From the NCBI GenBank assembly GCA_017553965.1, contig JAFZJK010000218.1:1-6231 (forward strand): a stretch of DNA of 6,231 nt. The letters run 5' to 3'. The notes beneath the pieces were generated by a model. The model ran no database searches. It was not told where the DNA came from and saw only the letters and a list, made by a program, of their open reading frames with translations. Source of the DNA: Lachnospiraceae bacterium. GTDB taxonomy: Bacteria > Bacillota_A > Clostridia > Lachnospirales > Lachnospiraceae. This document shows positions 1 through 5,715 of this stretch, piece after piece; position 1 is the stretch's first letter, and every line of letters starts with the position of its first letter. The position numbers and the translations under genes were made by a program.

Positions 1-390
1 CCTGAAGCTGAAACGGAAAAGCGCGGGGATGCCAATATGTCGGAGCTAAAGAAGAAGCTTACCTCCATACCCGGACTCGATTTTAATACGGCTCTGTGCT
101 ACTGCGGTGGCGAGGAAGCAATACTGGCCGAGATCACGGCCGATGTGGCTAAGGAAGCTCCGGTGAGAGCCGAGAGGATGAGAAAGAATCTGGCAGCTAA
201 GGATATCAAAGCTTACGGTATAGATGCACATACGGTAAAGAGCACTATGGCTACCATGGGACTTAAGGCCTTAAGCGAGCGTGCAAAGAAGCATGAGTTT
301 GCAGCCAAGGGCGATGATACCGAATTCATATTCGGGGATGCGGAGAATTTCCTAAACGAATATGAAGAAGTATGTAAAAAAATGATGTGA
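1..390 (+). CDS. Hpt (histidine phosphotransfer) domain, C-terminal part of a probable hybrid sensor kinase (5' partial)
   Basis: The reading frame is open to the left window edge, so the gene probably starts outside. An internal ATG at 37 is possible but has no convincing Shine-Dalgarno. Numbering from that ATG, the Hpt signature is AHTVKSTMATMG, with the likely phospho-accepting His at residue 65 (bases 229-231) and the expected Lys and Ser at +3 and +4. The following ALSERAKKHEFAAKGDD matches the usual next helix of Hpt four-helix bundles. Known role of the family: an intermediate that passes phosphate between receiver domains in a multistep phosphorelay in the cytoplasm. The residues before Met37 (EAETEKRGDAN) look like a charged interdomain linker. 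This favours the end of a hybrid histidine kinase or receiver-Hpt protein over a free Hpt protein, but the upstream domains are not visible. The stop TGA at 388-390 has no terminator after it; the next gene's promoter follows directly. Confidence 0.82.
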   Translation, partial: PEAETEKRGDANMSELKKKLTSIPGLDFNTALCYCGGEEAILAEITADVAKEAPVRAERMRKNLAAKDIKAYGIDAHTVKSTMATMGLKALSERAKKHEFAAKGDDTEFIFGDAENFLNEYEEVCKKMM

Positions 391-393
391 TCA

Positions 394-422
394 TTGCCAA
401 AAAGTTATCATTATGGTAAAAT
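394..422 (+). promoter_or_regulatory. Sigma-A-type promoter for the exported-protein gene
   Basis: The -35 box is TTGCCA (394-399) and the -10 box is TAAAAT (417-422), with exactly 17 bp between them. Transcription would start near 429, giving a leader of about 47 nt before the ATG at 476. The -35 begins four bases after the stop codon of the Hpt gene, so the downstream gene can be expressed independently. A 13-bp palindrome (ATGATGTGATCAT, 382-394) touches the -35 edge but may be chance. Prediction by eye only. Confidence 0.6.
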
Positions 423-475
423 ACGTTTTAATAAAATTATAAATCCCGTTTATGATCGTTTTTTGGAGGATATAA

Positions 476-1258
476 ATGTCTGTTTATAAACGTATGATAG
501 TGATCTTTTTCACGGGGATCATGATGATCGGCATGCTGACTTTTTCTACGGGAAAGCCGGCGAAGAGTGCCGTAGTTGTGCTCCCGGCCGAATCTGATCA
601 GATAGAGGGGACGGATGTTGTGGAAAATATAACACCCACTCCCGAAGATACACCCACTCCCGTACCGACGGAAGTGACACCGACAGAGGAGCCCGTGCCC
701 ACACTGCCGGCGGACAACCCTTTAAGATATGAGATATACCCCGACATACATGACCTGATCCAGGAGTTCTTTGATGCCAAGGCGGCAGCCGACATCGACA
801 AGATGAAGAGCCTGGTTACCGATCCGGTATATATCAGTACCGAGACCATCAATGCGCAGAGTGAGTATGTTAAGGGCTACACCGACCTTAAGTGCTACAC
901 CAAGCAGGGCGGAGGAGAAATCGATTTTGTCGTATACTGTACTCTCAACATGCTGGTTTCCACCATTGAAACACCCATCGCTTCGATGGAGTCATTCTAC
1001 ATCGTATATAAAGACGGAAAGCCCATGATCTTCTCCGGCGTTATAGAGGATGAAGTAACACAGGCTTTGCTGAATGAACTTGATAATGATGAGGATGTAG
1101 CAGAACTTAAGGATTTCACTATGCAGGAAATAGCCAAGGCTGCACAGGCAGATCCCGCAGTATACGAATTCTGGCAGAAGCTCATCAATGCCGCAGGTAC
1201 CGATGCGGATACAGATGCTGAGCCTGAGGCTACACCTACTCCTGCTCCGGCAGAGTAA
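476..1258 (+). CDS. Exported protein with Thr/Pro-rich linker, unknown function
   Basis: A 260-residue protein. The start is supported by GGAGGA (465-470), five bases before the ATG. Residues 1-6 are basic and residues 7-24 are a hydrophobic core (IVIFFTGIMMIGMLTF), so it is either a cleaved signal peptide or an N-terminal membrane anchor. No lipobox cysteine is present. Residues 52-78 are a low-complexity linker rich in TPTP, VTPTEEP and similar. The globular part covers residues 82-240. It begins with an amphipathic helix (IHDLIQEFFDAKAAADIDKMKSLV) followed by strand-like stretches (DFVVYCTLNMLV, SFYIVYKDGKPMIFSGV). That order recalls NTF2/SnoaL-like folds and YARHG-type extracellular modules, but this is only a shape resemblance. 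Two cysteines (140, 155) could form a disulphide. The protein ends in a short acidic and TPTPAP tail (residues 242-260). Likely role: a surface or extracytoplasmic accessory protein. I do not recognise a named family. Confidence 0.8.
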   Translation: MSVYKRMIVIFFTGIMMIGMLTFSTGKPAKSAVVVLPAESDQIEGTDVVENITPTPEDTPTPVPTEVTPTEEPVPTLPADNPLRYEIYPDIHDLIQEFFDAKAAADIDKMKSLVTDPVYISTETINAQSEYVKGYTDLKCYTKQGGGEIDFVVYCTLNMLVSTIETPIASMESFYIVYKDGKPMIFSGVIEDEVTQALLNELDNDEDVAELKDFTMQEIAKAAQADPAVYEFWQKLINAAGTDADTDAEPEATPTPAPAE

Positions 1259-2120
1259 AGCTGTCCTCGGGATAGTGGTATATCCTGTCGGAGAGCACGT
1301 CCGTATCGGGCACCTGCTCACGGTTTACGGAACGTACCATATCGCTTAAGAATTCTTCATCCATTCCGGAGCCGTCCGGAAGGATCAATACTTCGTTAAC
1401 TGAACTGGGAAGTATATAGAAACCTGTACCTAAGGTTTTCTGTATTCTTTCCAGTATTTTGTTATACAGAAGACTTGTGGCACCGTAATATCTGTCCTTG
1501 TTGGAAAGTACATACAGAGGGGTGTGCCCGAAGGGCGGGAGAGGAAGTCCGGACAGCTTTGAGAGCATGTCATCAAGCCTTACGAAATCCGGTGCAAAGA
1601 ATTTCTCGGTGTTTTCCAAGGCATGCTTTTTCATTTCTTCCGGGGTAACTCCAAAGAAACTGCAGTTTTCGTCATCGATCCTGATGGATGCTAAGCCGTC
1701 TTTTACATTTGATAACAGGTAATGGTAGGTCACAGCCAGGTCCTGCACTCTTTCGTGGGGGCAGGTTTTTAGACGTTCGATGTTCTTTTCATAGTTTGTA
1801 AGACGCAGCACTATACGGCTTAAGGCATTTTCCATATGTATCAGTTCGCACAGTCCGTCTTTTCCAAAATCACCGTGCTTATGGTAGATGTCTACTAAGT
1901 TTTCCGTTATCTCCTCCATGCTTTTTCCGTTAAGATGCTCTAAGTAAAAGCCGTTAAGATATATGCCCGGAGCGATATCCGAGCCGTCTTTACTTATGAC
2001 AAGGCATACGTGTTCTACGGAATTGTTTTTGATTACGTTACGGGAAGTGACAGCGAAACCGGGACCGAGCTTATCTGATACCTGCTGTTTTAAGACTTCT
2101 GTAAATTCAAGGTAACTCAT
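1236..2120 (-). CDS. DUF5688 family protein
   Basis: A 294-residue cytoplasmic protein with no signal peptide or membrane span. It resembles the DUF5688 proteins common in Lachnospiraceae, whose function is unknown to me; about 300 residues is the usual length. Recognisable stretches are the N-terminal MSYLEFTEVLKQQV helix, YLNGFYLEHLNGKSMEEI (54-71), and a conserved-looking C-terminal half. That half reads YVLSNKDRYYGATSLLY (203-219), FYILPSSVNEVLILPD (234-249) and VNREQVPDTDVLSDRIYHYP (265-284). The assignment comes from memory of the family. The start is fixed by a perfect AGGAGG (2125-2130) four bases before the ATG. The gene stops with TAG at 1236-1238, inside the end of the convergent exported-protein gene (23-bp overlap), so no separate terminator fits between them. 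It has its own promoter, divergent from hflX, and a leader that may hide the ribosome site. Confidence 0.82.
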   Translation of the reverse strand: MSYLEFTEVLKQQVSDKLGPGFAVTSRNVIKNNSVEHVCLVISKDGSDIAPGIYLNGFYLEHLNGKSMEEITENLVDIYHKHGDFGKDGLCELIHMENALSRIVLRLTNYEKNIERLKTCPHERVQDLAVTYHYLLSNVKDGLASIRIDDENCSFFGVTPEEMKKHALENTEKFFAPDFVRLDDMLSKLSGLPLPPFGHTPLYVLSNKDRYYGATSLLYNKILERIQKTLGTGFYILPSSVNEVLILPDGSGMDEEFLSDMVRSVNREQVPDTDVLSDRIYHYPEDSFTLPEQE

Positions 2121-2124
2121 TTTT

Positions 2125-2142
2125 CCTCCTTATGTAAGGAGG
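2125..2142 (-). promoter_or_regulatory. Perfect palindrome that contains the Shine-Dalgarno of the DUF5688 gene
   Basis: On the minus strand the leader reads CCTCCTTA-CA-TAAGGAGG, then AAAA and the ATG. The two 8-base arms are exact complements. As RNA it can form a 7-bp stem (CCUCCUU with AAGGAGG) and a 4-nt loop, pairing the entire ribosome-binding sequence. The upstream arm is also the same sequence as the anti-Shine-Dalgarno end of 16S rRNA. The arrangement is seen directly; a role in limiting translation is inferred. Confidence 0.6.
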
Positions 2143-2193
2143 CACCAGTTAATAGAAAAATAAATATTTTGTACACATTTTACACACAGATTT

Positions 2194-2222
2194 ATTCTAT
2201 CATTTCCCATATACTATGTCAA
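2194..2222 (-). promoter_or_regulatory. Sigma-A-type promoter for the DUF5688 gene
   Basis: On the minus strand a consensus -35 TTGACA (2222-2217) is followed by a 17-bp spacer and a -10 TAGAAT (2199-2194). The predicted start is near 2187, giving a leader of about 67 nt that includes the palindrome around the ribosome site. Just downstream of the predicted start are two similar tracts, read on the plus strand as ATTTTGTACACA (2166-2177) and ATTTTACACA (2177-2186). They could be an operator or simple A/T-rich sequence. Confidence 0.7.
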
Positions 2223-2260
2223 GAAAAGCAATAATTGATAATAAATCCGTTCTATTTTTA

Positions 2261-2289
2261 TTGATTATATTAAAAGTATGTGTTAGAAT
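2261..2289 (+). promoter_or_regulatory. Sigma-A-type promoter for hflX (and probably the cotH-family gene)
   Basis: The -35 box is TTGATT (2261-2266), the spacer is 17 bp and the -10 box is TAGAAT (2284-2289). The predicted start is near 2296, with a leader of about 52 nt. It lies back to back with the minus-strand promoter: the two -35 boxes are 38 bp apart across A/T-rich DNA that could serve both as an upstream element. Because transcription would begin after the in-frame ATG at 2216, it also argues against that ATG as the hflX start. Confidence 0.62.
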
Positions 2290-2333
2290 CGTTAGGGTTA
2301 TTTTGGGATATTGTTTTTTGTGTTGCTCTTCCC

Positions 2334-2340
2334 GGAGGTG
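2334..2340 (+). promoter_or_regulatory. Ribosome binding site that decides the hflX start
   Basis: GGAGGTG lies seven bases before the ATG at 2348. The longer in-frame start at 2216 has no such site, and its extra 44 residues (hydrophobic and cysteine-rich: LFLLIILKVCVRIVRVILGYCFLCC) do not resemble HflX. The start at 2348 is therefore chosen. Confidence 0.8.
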
Positions 2341-2347
2341 GTATCTG

Positions 2348-3607
2348 ATGCAGGAGCTTATCGATATAAAAGAAGAACAGGAGCGTGTTATCCTGGTGGC
2401 TGTACAGCTTGACAGTGAAGACGACACCGAGGAATCGGTTGATGAGCTGAAAGAATTGGCCGATACAGCAGGAGCTCTTACCGTCGGACGCCTGATACAG
2501 AAAAGGGAAAGGCCCCAGGCAGGTACCTACATTGGTAAGGGTAAGATAGATGAATTAAGAGACCTGATAGCTGAGACTAAGGCTACAGGTATCATCTGTG
2601 ACGACGAGCTTTCGCCCGCACAGATGCGTAACTTAGAGGCGGAGCTGGCTACCAAGGTCATGGACAGGACCATGCTGATACTGGATATTTTTGCCAAGCA
2701 TGCGACTACCGCCGAAGGTAAGCTGCAGGTAGAGATGGCACAGCTTAAATACAGGGTGGCAAGACTGGTCGGTATGAGAAGCTCGATGTCGAGAGTTTCA
2801 TACGGCATAGGCATGAGAGGTCCCGGTGAGAAAAAACTCGAGATGGATAGGCGTCTCATACGAGACAGGATAAGCCGTCTGGGTAATGAGCTTGAGGCTA
2901 TAGAGCAGAACAGAAGTACCAACAGGGTTAAGCGTATGAAGAGCGGTGTGCCCGTGGCAGCCATAGTAGGCTACACCAATGCGGGTAAGTCCACGTTGCT
3001 TAACAAGCTTACGGGTGCGGATATCTTATCTGCCGATATGCTGTTTGCGACACTTGACCCGACTACCAGAGTGTTAAAGATGGAGAGCGGGCAGGAGATA
3101 CTGCTTACCGATACGGTAGGTTTTATCAGAAAGCTGCCGCATAACCTGATAGAGGCGTTTAAGTCCACACTGGAGGAAGCCTGTTATGCGGATATCATAA
3201 TCCATGTGGTTGATGCATCGAATCCCGAAGCTGCTGAGCATATGTATGTGGTATATGAGACACTGAAAAAGCTCGGTGTAAAGGATAAGCCGGTCATCAC
3301 ACTGTTTAACAAGTCGGATATAGCGGGTGATGTGGTACTGAAAGACCTTAACTGCGAGAAGTCGATGAAGGTTTCCGCGGCTACGGGCGAGGGGCTGGAT
3401 ATTTTCCTTAAGACTCTGGAAAAGATACTGCTTGAGAGCAAAGTAAGTATAGAGACCGTTATAGATTACAAGGATGCGGGTATTATCACGCAGATCAGAA
3501 AAGACGGTACTCTGTTAGAAGAAAAATACCTTCCTGAAGGGATAGGCGTTAAGGCTTATGTTTCGAAAGAGCTTTACGGAAGGATTAAAAAGTATATAGA
3601 TAAGTAA
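2348..3607 (+). CDS. hflX: GTPase HflX (ribosome-associated)
   Basis: A 419-residue protein, a normal length for HflX. The N-terminal HflX domain (residues 14-190) contains the hallmark GTYIGKGKIDEL (59-70), ICDDELSPAQMRNLE (83-97) and RGPGEKKLEMDRR (157-169), followed by the coiled linker. The G domain carries all motifs: G1 GYTNAGKST (208-216), G2 region LFATLDPTTR (232-241), G3 DTVGF (255-259), G4 NKSD (321-324) and G5 SA (343-344). KLPHNLIEAFKSTLEE after G3 is typical of the family. Known role: HflX binds the 50S subunit near the GTPase centre and splits stalled or idle 70S ribosomes during stress, with GTP and ATP hydrolysis in the cytoplasm. It has its own promoter, and a 14-nt gap to the following lipoprotein gene suggests co-transcription. 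No residue of the nucleotide site appears lost. Confidence 0.96.
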   Translation: MQELIDIKEEQERVILVAVQLDSEDDTEESVDELKELADTAGALTVGRLIQKRERPQAGTYIGKGKIDELRDLIAETKATGIICDDELSPAQMRNLEAELATKVMDRTMLILDIFAKHATTAEGKLQVEMAQLKYRVARLVGMRSSMSRVSYGIGMRGPGEKKLEMDRRLIRDRISRLGNELEAIEQNRSTNRVKRMKSGVPVAAIVGYTNAGKSTLLNKLTGADILSADMLFATLDPTTRVLKMESGQEILLTDTVGFIRKLPHNLIEAFKSTLEEACYADIIIHVVDASNPEAAEHMYVVYETLKKLGVKDKPVITLFNKSDIAGDVVLKDLNCEKSMKVSAATGEGLDIFLKTLEKILLESKVSIETVIDYKDAGIITQIRKDGTLLEEKYLPEGIGVKAYVSKELYGRIKKYIDK

Positions 3608-3621
3608 CATGGGGGTTTGAA

Positions 3622-5535
3622 GTGAAAAAGAAAGTTAGTAAGTTTAGATTGTTGGTGCCGGTGTTATGTGTTTTGGCATTGGTACTTACCGCCTGCGGAA
3701 AGAATCCCAGTGGAGATGCCGGTAACGGTACATACGGTACACCTGCTGTAACGGGTACCGACGTTACCGATCCTACAGGTGTAGAACCTACGGGTACCGA
3801 GCCCGGCAAGAATGAGCCTGTTAAGAATGAGCCTAGTAAGCAGGACCCCGGTAGGCCGTCGGTTACCAAGGCACCTGCAAAGGTTACTCCCGCTCCTTCT
3901 ACCGAGAGCATAAGTTCTCTGGCATCAGAGCAGAATAAGAAGCCTGAGCTTGTGGACGGCTACAGAGAAGTAGAGTTAAAGTTTAAGGATGACGGTACTT
4001 ACAAGTTTCAGCAGGTTAACTGCTTCTATAATGAAAATGTAAAGCTGACCATTACCGCTCCCGAGGGTGCTGTGGTTTATTACACACTTGACGGAACTGA
4101 GCCTACAGTTTATTCGGCATATTATGTGGAGCCTCTTGTATTTGAAAAGAGGGGCGGAAACTTCCCTGAGGCATATGTATTCCGTGCAGCGGTTATCGAT
4201 GAGGACTGGAATATGTCACAGGTAGCAGCCAGGACTTTCCTGGTTGGCTCAAACCTTGACAAGAGATTTTCAACCACCGTTATCTTTATAAGCGGTGATC
4301 CTGATGAGCTCTACAACGGACCTAACGGCATCATGTACAAGAACAATGCTTTCGAGCGCGGCCGCGAATCCGAGAGAATGGTATATATTGAGGCATTTAA
4401 GGCTGACGGTACTCCTATATTCGCTCAGTTCGGCGGCGTAAGAGTATACGGCGGTTACTCGAGAAATTACGATATAAAGTCATTTAAGCTTTACTCACGT
4501 AAGTCCTACGATGAGGAGCATAAGAACTTCAAGTTCAGTGAGTTCAATACTCCTAAGCTCTACGAGCTCGAGGAGGGCGAGAACCCGATCATCACCAAGT
4601 ACGATAAGCTGGTACTCCGTAACGGCGGTAATGATTACCAGTTCGCATTTATAAGAGATGAGATAAGCCAGAGGCTTTGCAAGAGAGCAGGCTTCCTTAC
4701 ATATGAAGAGGTTATCCCCTGCGTATGCTACCTTAACGGCGAGTACTACTCACTGTTCTGGTTACATGAGAATTACTGTGACAAGTACTTCAAGGAGCGT
4801 TTCGGTGATGCCGACGGCGAGTTTATAGTAGCCGAGGGTACCGATCAGCAAAAGAGCGACGACGAGGATATCCAGGAGTTCGTAGACGATTACAATAAGA
4901 AGTACAACACCTTCTCAACATCCGACCTTACAAACGACGCTACTTATAATAAGTTATGTGACTTCATGGATGTTGAAAGTTACCTTGATTTCTTCGCTTG
5001 GAATATAGCTCTTAACAACTGGGATTGGCCCAATAACAATTTCAAGTGCTTTAAGTACGTACCCGCTGAGGGTGAGAGTGCAGGTACCGGTGTGTATGAC
5101 GGCAGATGGAGATTCCTGCCTCACGATATGGACTACACCTACGGTATCTACGATCAGGCTAAGGCAAACGAGAGCTACAATACTTTGAAGGTTATCCTTG
5201 ATGAGGATGACGAGAGGTATTCACCTCTGTTTACCAAGCTTATGGAACGTAAGGACTGCAGAGCTTACTTTAGAGCAAAGACTATGGAATACCTTAACGG
5301 TGCACAGAGTGAGCAGGCTATTAAGGAAGAGTATGAGAAGCTCCACGAAGAGCGTAAGACCGAGTTTACATACTTCTATCAGCACCTGCAGAACCTGAAC
5401 CGCAAGGGCAACTGGAACATCTGGGCACAGCCCCAGAACTATGCAGCATACGAGCAGCAGATCTACACCTTCGCAGAGAAGCGTGCCGGCTACGTAGTAC
5501 GCTACATGGATGATCTGCTTCCTGAATTAGAATAA
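3622..5535 (+). CDS. CotH kinase family lipoprotein with a chitobiase-C-like domain
   Basis: A 637-residue protein starting at GTG, 14 nt after hflX, with a G-rich ribosome site (GGGGG, 3611-3615). Residues 1-25 are a lipoprotein signal peptide with lipobox LTAC (Cys25). Residues 30-105 are a Thr/Pro/Gly linker with short repeats (PTGVE/PTGTE and KNEPV/KNEPS/KQDPG). Residues 113-208 look like a chitobiase/beta-hexosaminidase C-terminal-type beta-sandwich (APEGAVVYYTLDGTEPT, then FRAAVIDEDWNMSQ). Residues 215-510 match the CotH fold: FGGVRVYGGYS with KSFKLYSRKSY, LRNGGNDYQFAFIRDEI (332-348), YLNGEYYSLFWLHENY (370-385), NNWDWPNNN (465-473) and RFLPHDMDYTYG (497-508). Known for the family: B. 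subtilis CotH is an atypical protein kinase acting on spore coat proteins, with essential aspartates. D468 and D502/D504 are the likely counterparts here (inference). The Lys/Glu-rich helical tail follows. Probable location: outer face of the membrane; the substrate is unknown, and sporulation need not be involved. Confidence 0.88.
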   Translation: MKKKVSKFRLLVPVLCVLALVLTACGKNPSGDAGNGTYGTPAVTGTDVTDPTGVEPTGTEPGKNEPVKNEPSKQDPGRPSVTKAPAKVTPAPSTESISSLASEQNKKPELVDGYREVELKFKDDGTYKFQQVNCFYNENVKLTITAPEGAVVYYTLDGTEPTVYSAYYVEPLVFEKRGGNFPEAYVFRAAVIDEDWNMSQVAARTFLVGSNLDKRFSTTVIFISGDPDELYNGPNGIMYKNNAFERGRESERMVYIEAFKADGTPIFAQFGGVRVYGGYSRNYDIKSFKLYSRKSYDEEHKNFKFSEFNTPKLYELEEGENPIITKYDKLVLRNGGNDYQFAFIRDEISQRLCKRAGFLTYEEVIPCVCYLNGEYYSLFWLHENYCDKYFKERFGDADGEFIVAEGTDQQKSDDEDIQEFVDDYNKKYNTFSTSDLTNDATYNKLCDFMDVESYLDFFAWNIALNNWDWPNNNFKCFKYVPAEGESAGTGVYDGRWRFLPHDMDYTYGIYDQAKANESYNTLKVILDEDDERYSPLFTKLMERKDCRAYFRAKTMEYLNGAQSEQAIKEEYEKLHEERKTEFTYFYQHLQNLNRKGNWNIWAQPQNYAAYEQQIYTFAEKRAGYVVRYMDDLLPELE

Positions 5536-5565
5536 TGTGTCAATGTGACGGTTCTGTTTGACACA
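5536..5565. repeat. Left REP-like hairpin
   Basis: A perfect 8-bp stem, TGTGTCAA with TTGACACA, surrounds a 14-base loop containing GACGGTTCT. It begins one base after the stop codon of the cotH-family gene. Confidence 0.7.
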
Positions 5566-5579
5566 CTTTAGTTTATGAT

Positions 5580-5659
5580 AAACGTCCGAAAACGAAATAC
5601 CCTCTCTTGGCGGTCACCAAAGACACGCAGAGAGGGTATTTGTTTCCGAACGTTTTTTT
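5580..5659 (+). terminator. Rho-independent terminator-like long stem with T-run
   Basis: The upper stem is a perfect 13-bp repeat (AAATACCCTCTCT, 5595-5607, with 5629-5641). It continues, after a single bulged base (5594), as a lower stem matching 12 of 14 positions (5580-5593 with 5642-5655). The loop is 21 nt, in which TTGG and CCAA (5607-5610, 5617-5620) could form a small competing stem. Seven T residues follow (5653-5659), so it should end the hflX/cotH-family transcript. On the minus strand there is no comparable T-run, so any effect on the convergent gene would be weaker. The stem is much longer than a typical terminator and sits inside the REP-like arms. Confidence 0.72.
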
Positions 5660-5668
5660 CTTTTGTTA

Positions 5669-5698
5669 TGTATCAAATAGAACCGTCCCCATGACACA
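5669..5698. repeat. Right REP-like hairpin, inverted relative to the left one
   Basis: TGTATCA (5669-5675) pairs at 6 of 7 positions with TGACACA (5692-5698). The loop carries AGAACCGTC, the complement of the left loop's 9-mer. It ends 17 bases from the stop codon of the convergent MraY-family gene. Confidence 0.65.
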
Positions 5699-5715
5699 TT
5701 TGCGACGCCGATAAT

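Larger units (their letters stand above)
5534..5700. repeat. 167-bp nested inverted repeat: two REP-like palindromes around a terminator stem
   Basis: The outer arms 5534-5565 and 5669-5700 are inverted repeats matching at 27 of 32 positions. They enclose a second inverted repeat (5580-5607 with 5629-5655). The left arm is itself palindromic: TGTGTCAA (5536-5543) pairs perfectly with TTGACACA (5558-5565). The right arm pairs 6 of 7 (5669-5675 with 5692-5698). The loop of the left hairpin shows GACGGTTCT (5547-5555), and that of the right hairpin shows the exact complement AGAACCGTC (5679-5687). The layout resembles paired REP sequences (BIME-like) or a miniature element mobilised by REP-associated Y1 transposases; I recall similar GACGGTTCT/TGACACA motifs recurring in Firmicutes, without being able to check. 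No flanking duplication and no transposase are present. The element fills the whole space between two convergent genes and touches the stop codon of the cotH-family gene. Confidence 0.75.

Noticed and set aside
37..39. ATG at 37 as the true start of a free-standing Hpt protein
   Set aside because: The frame is open upstream with linker-like residues and there is no good ribosome site; not excluded, since only 36 upstream bases are visible.
382..394. 13-bp palindrome ATGATGTGATCAT across the Hpt gene stop codon and the edge of the next promoter
   Set aside because: Short, no T-run, and no second copy seen; an operator cannot be distinguished from chance.
992..1321. Minus-strand open frame spanning the overlap of the two convergent genes
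   Set aside because: Arg/Cys/Ser-rich and opposite two well-supported genes, with no initiation signal.
2216..2347. N-terminal 44-residue extension of HflX from the ATG at 2216
   Set aside because: It overlaps the predicted promoter, lacks a ribosome site, and encodes hydrophobic, Cys-rich sequence unlike HflX. The ATG at 2348 has GGAGGTG upstream.
3609..3620. Four-codon mini-ORF (ATG GGG GTT TGA) just before the GTG of the cotH-family gene
   Set aside because: It overlaps the G-rich ribosome site and is too short to judge; most likely chance, though it would be translationally coupled if used.
3585..3911. Minus-strand open frame opposite the lipoprotein signal and linker region
   Set aside because: Gly/Val/Pro-rich translation is the mirror of the Thr/Pro-rich linker on the other strand; no ribosome site or family resemblance.
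5571..5583. Small palindrome GTTTAT-G-ATAAAC next to the left side of the terminator stem
   Set aside because: A/T-rich and with a one-base centre, so it cannot form a stable hairpin; it overlaps the base of the larger stem.
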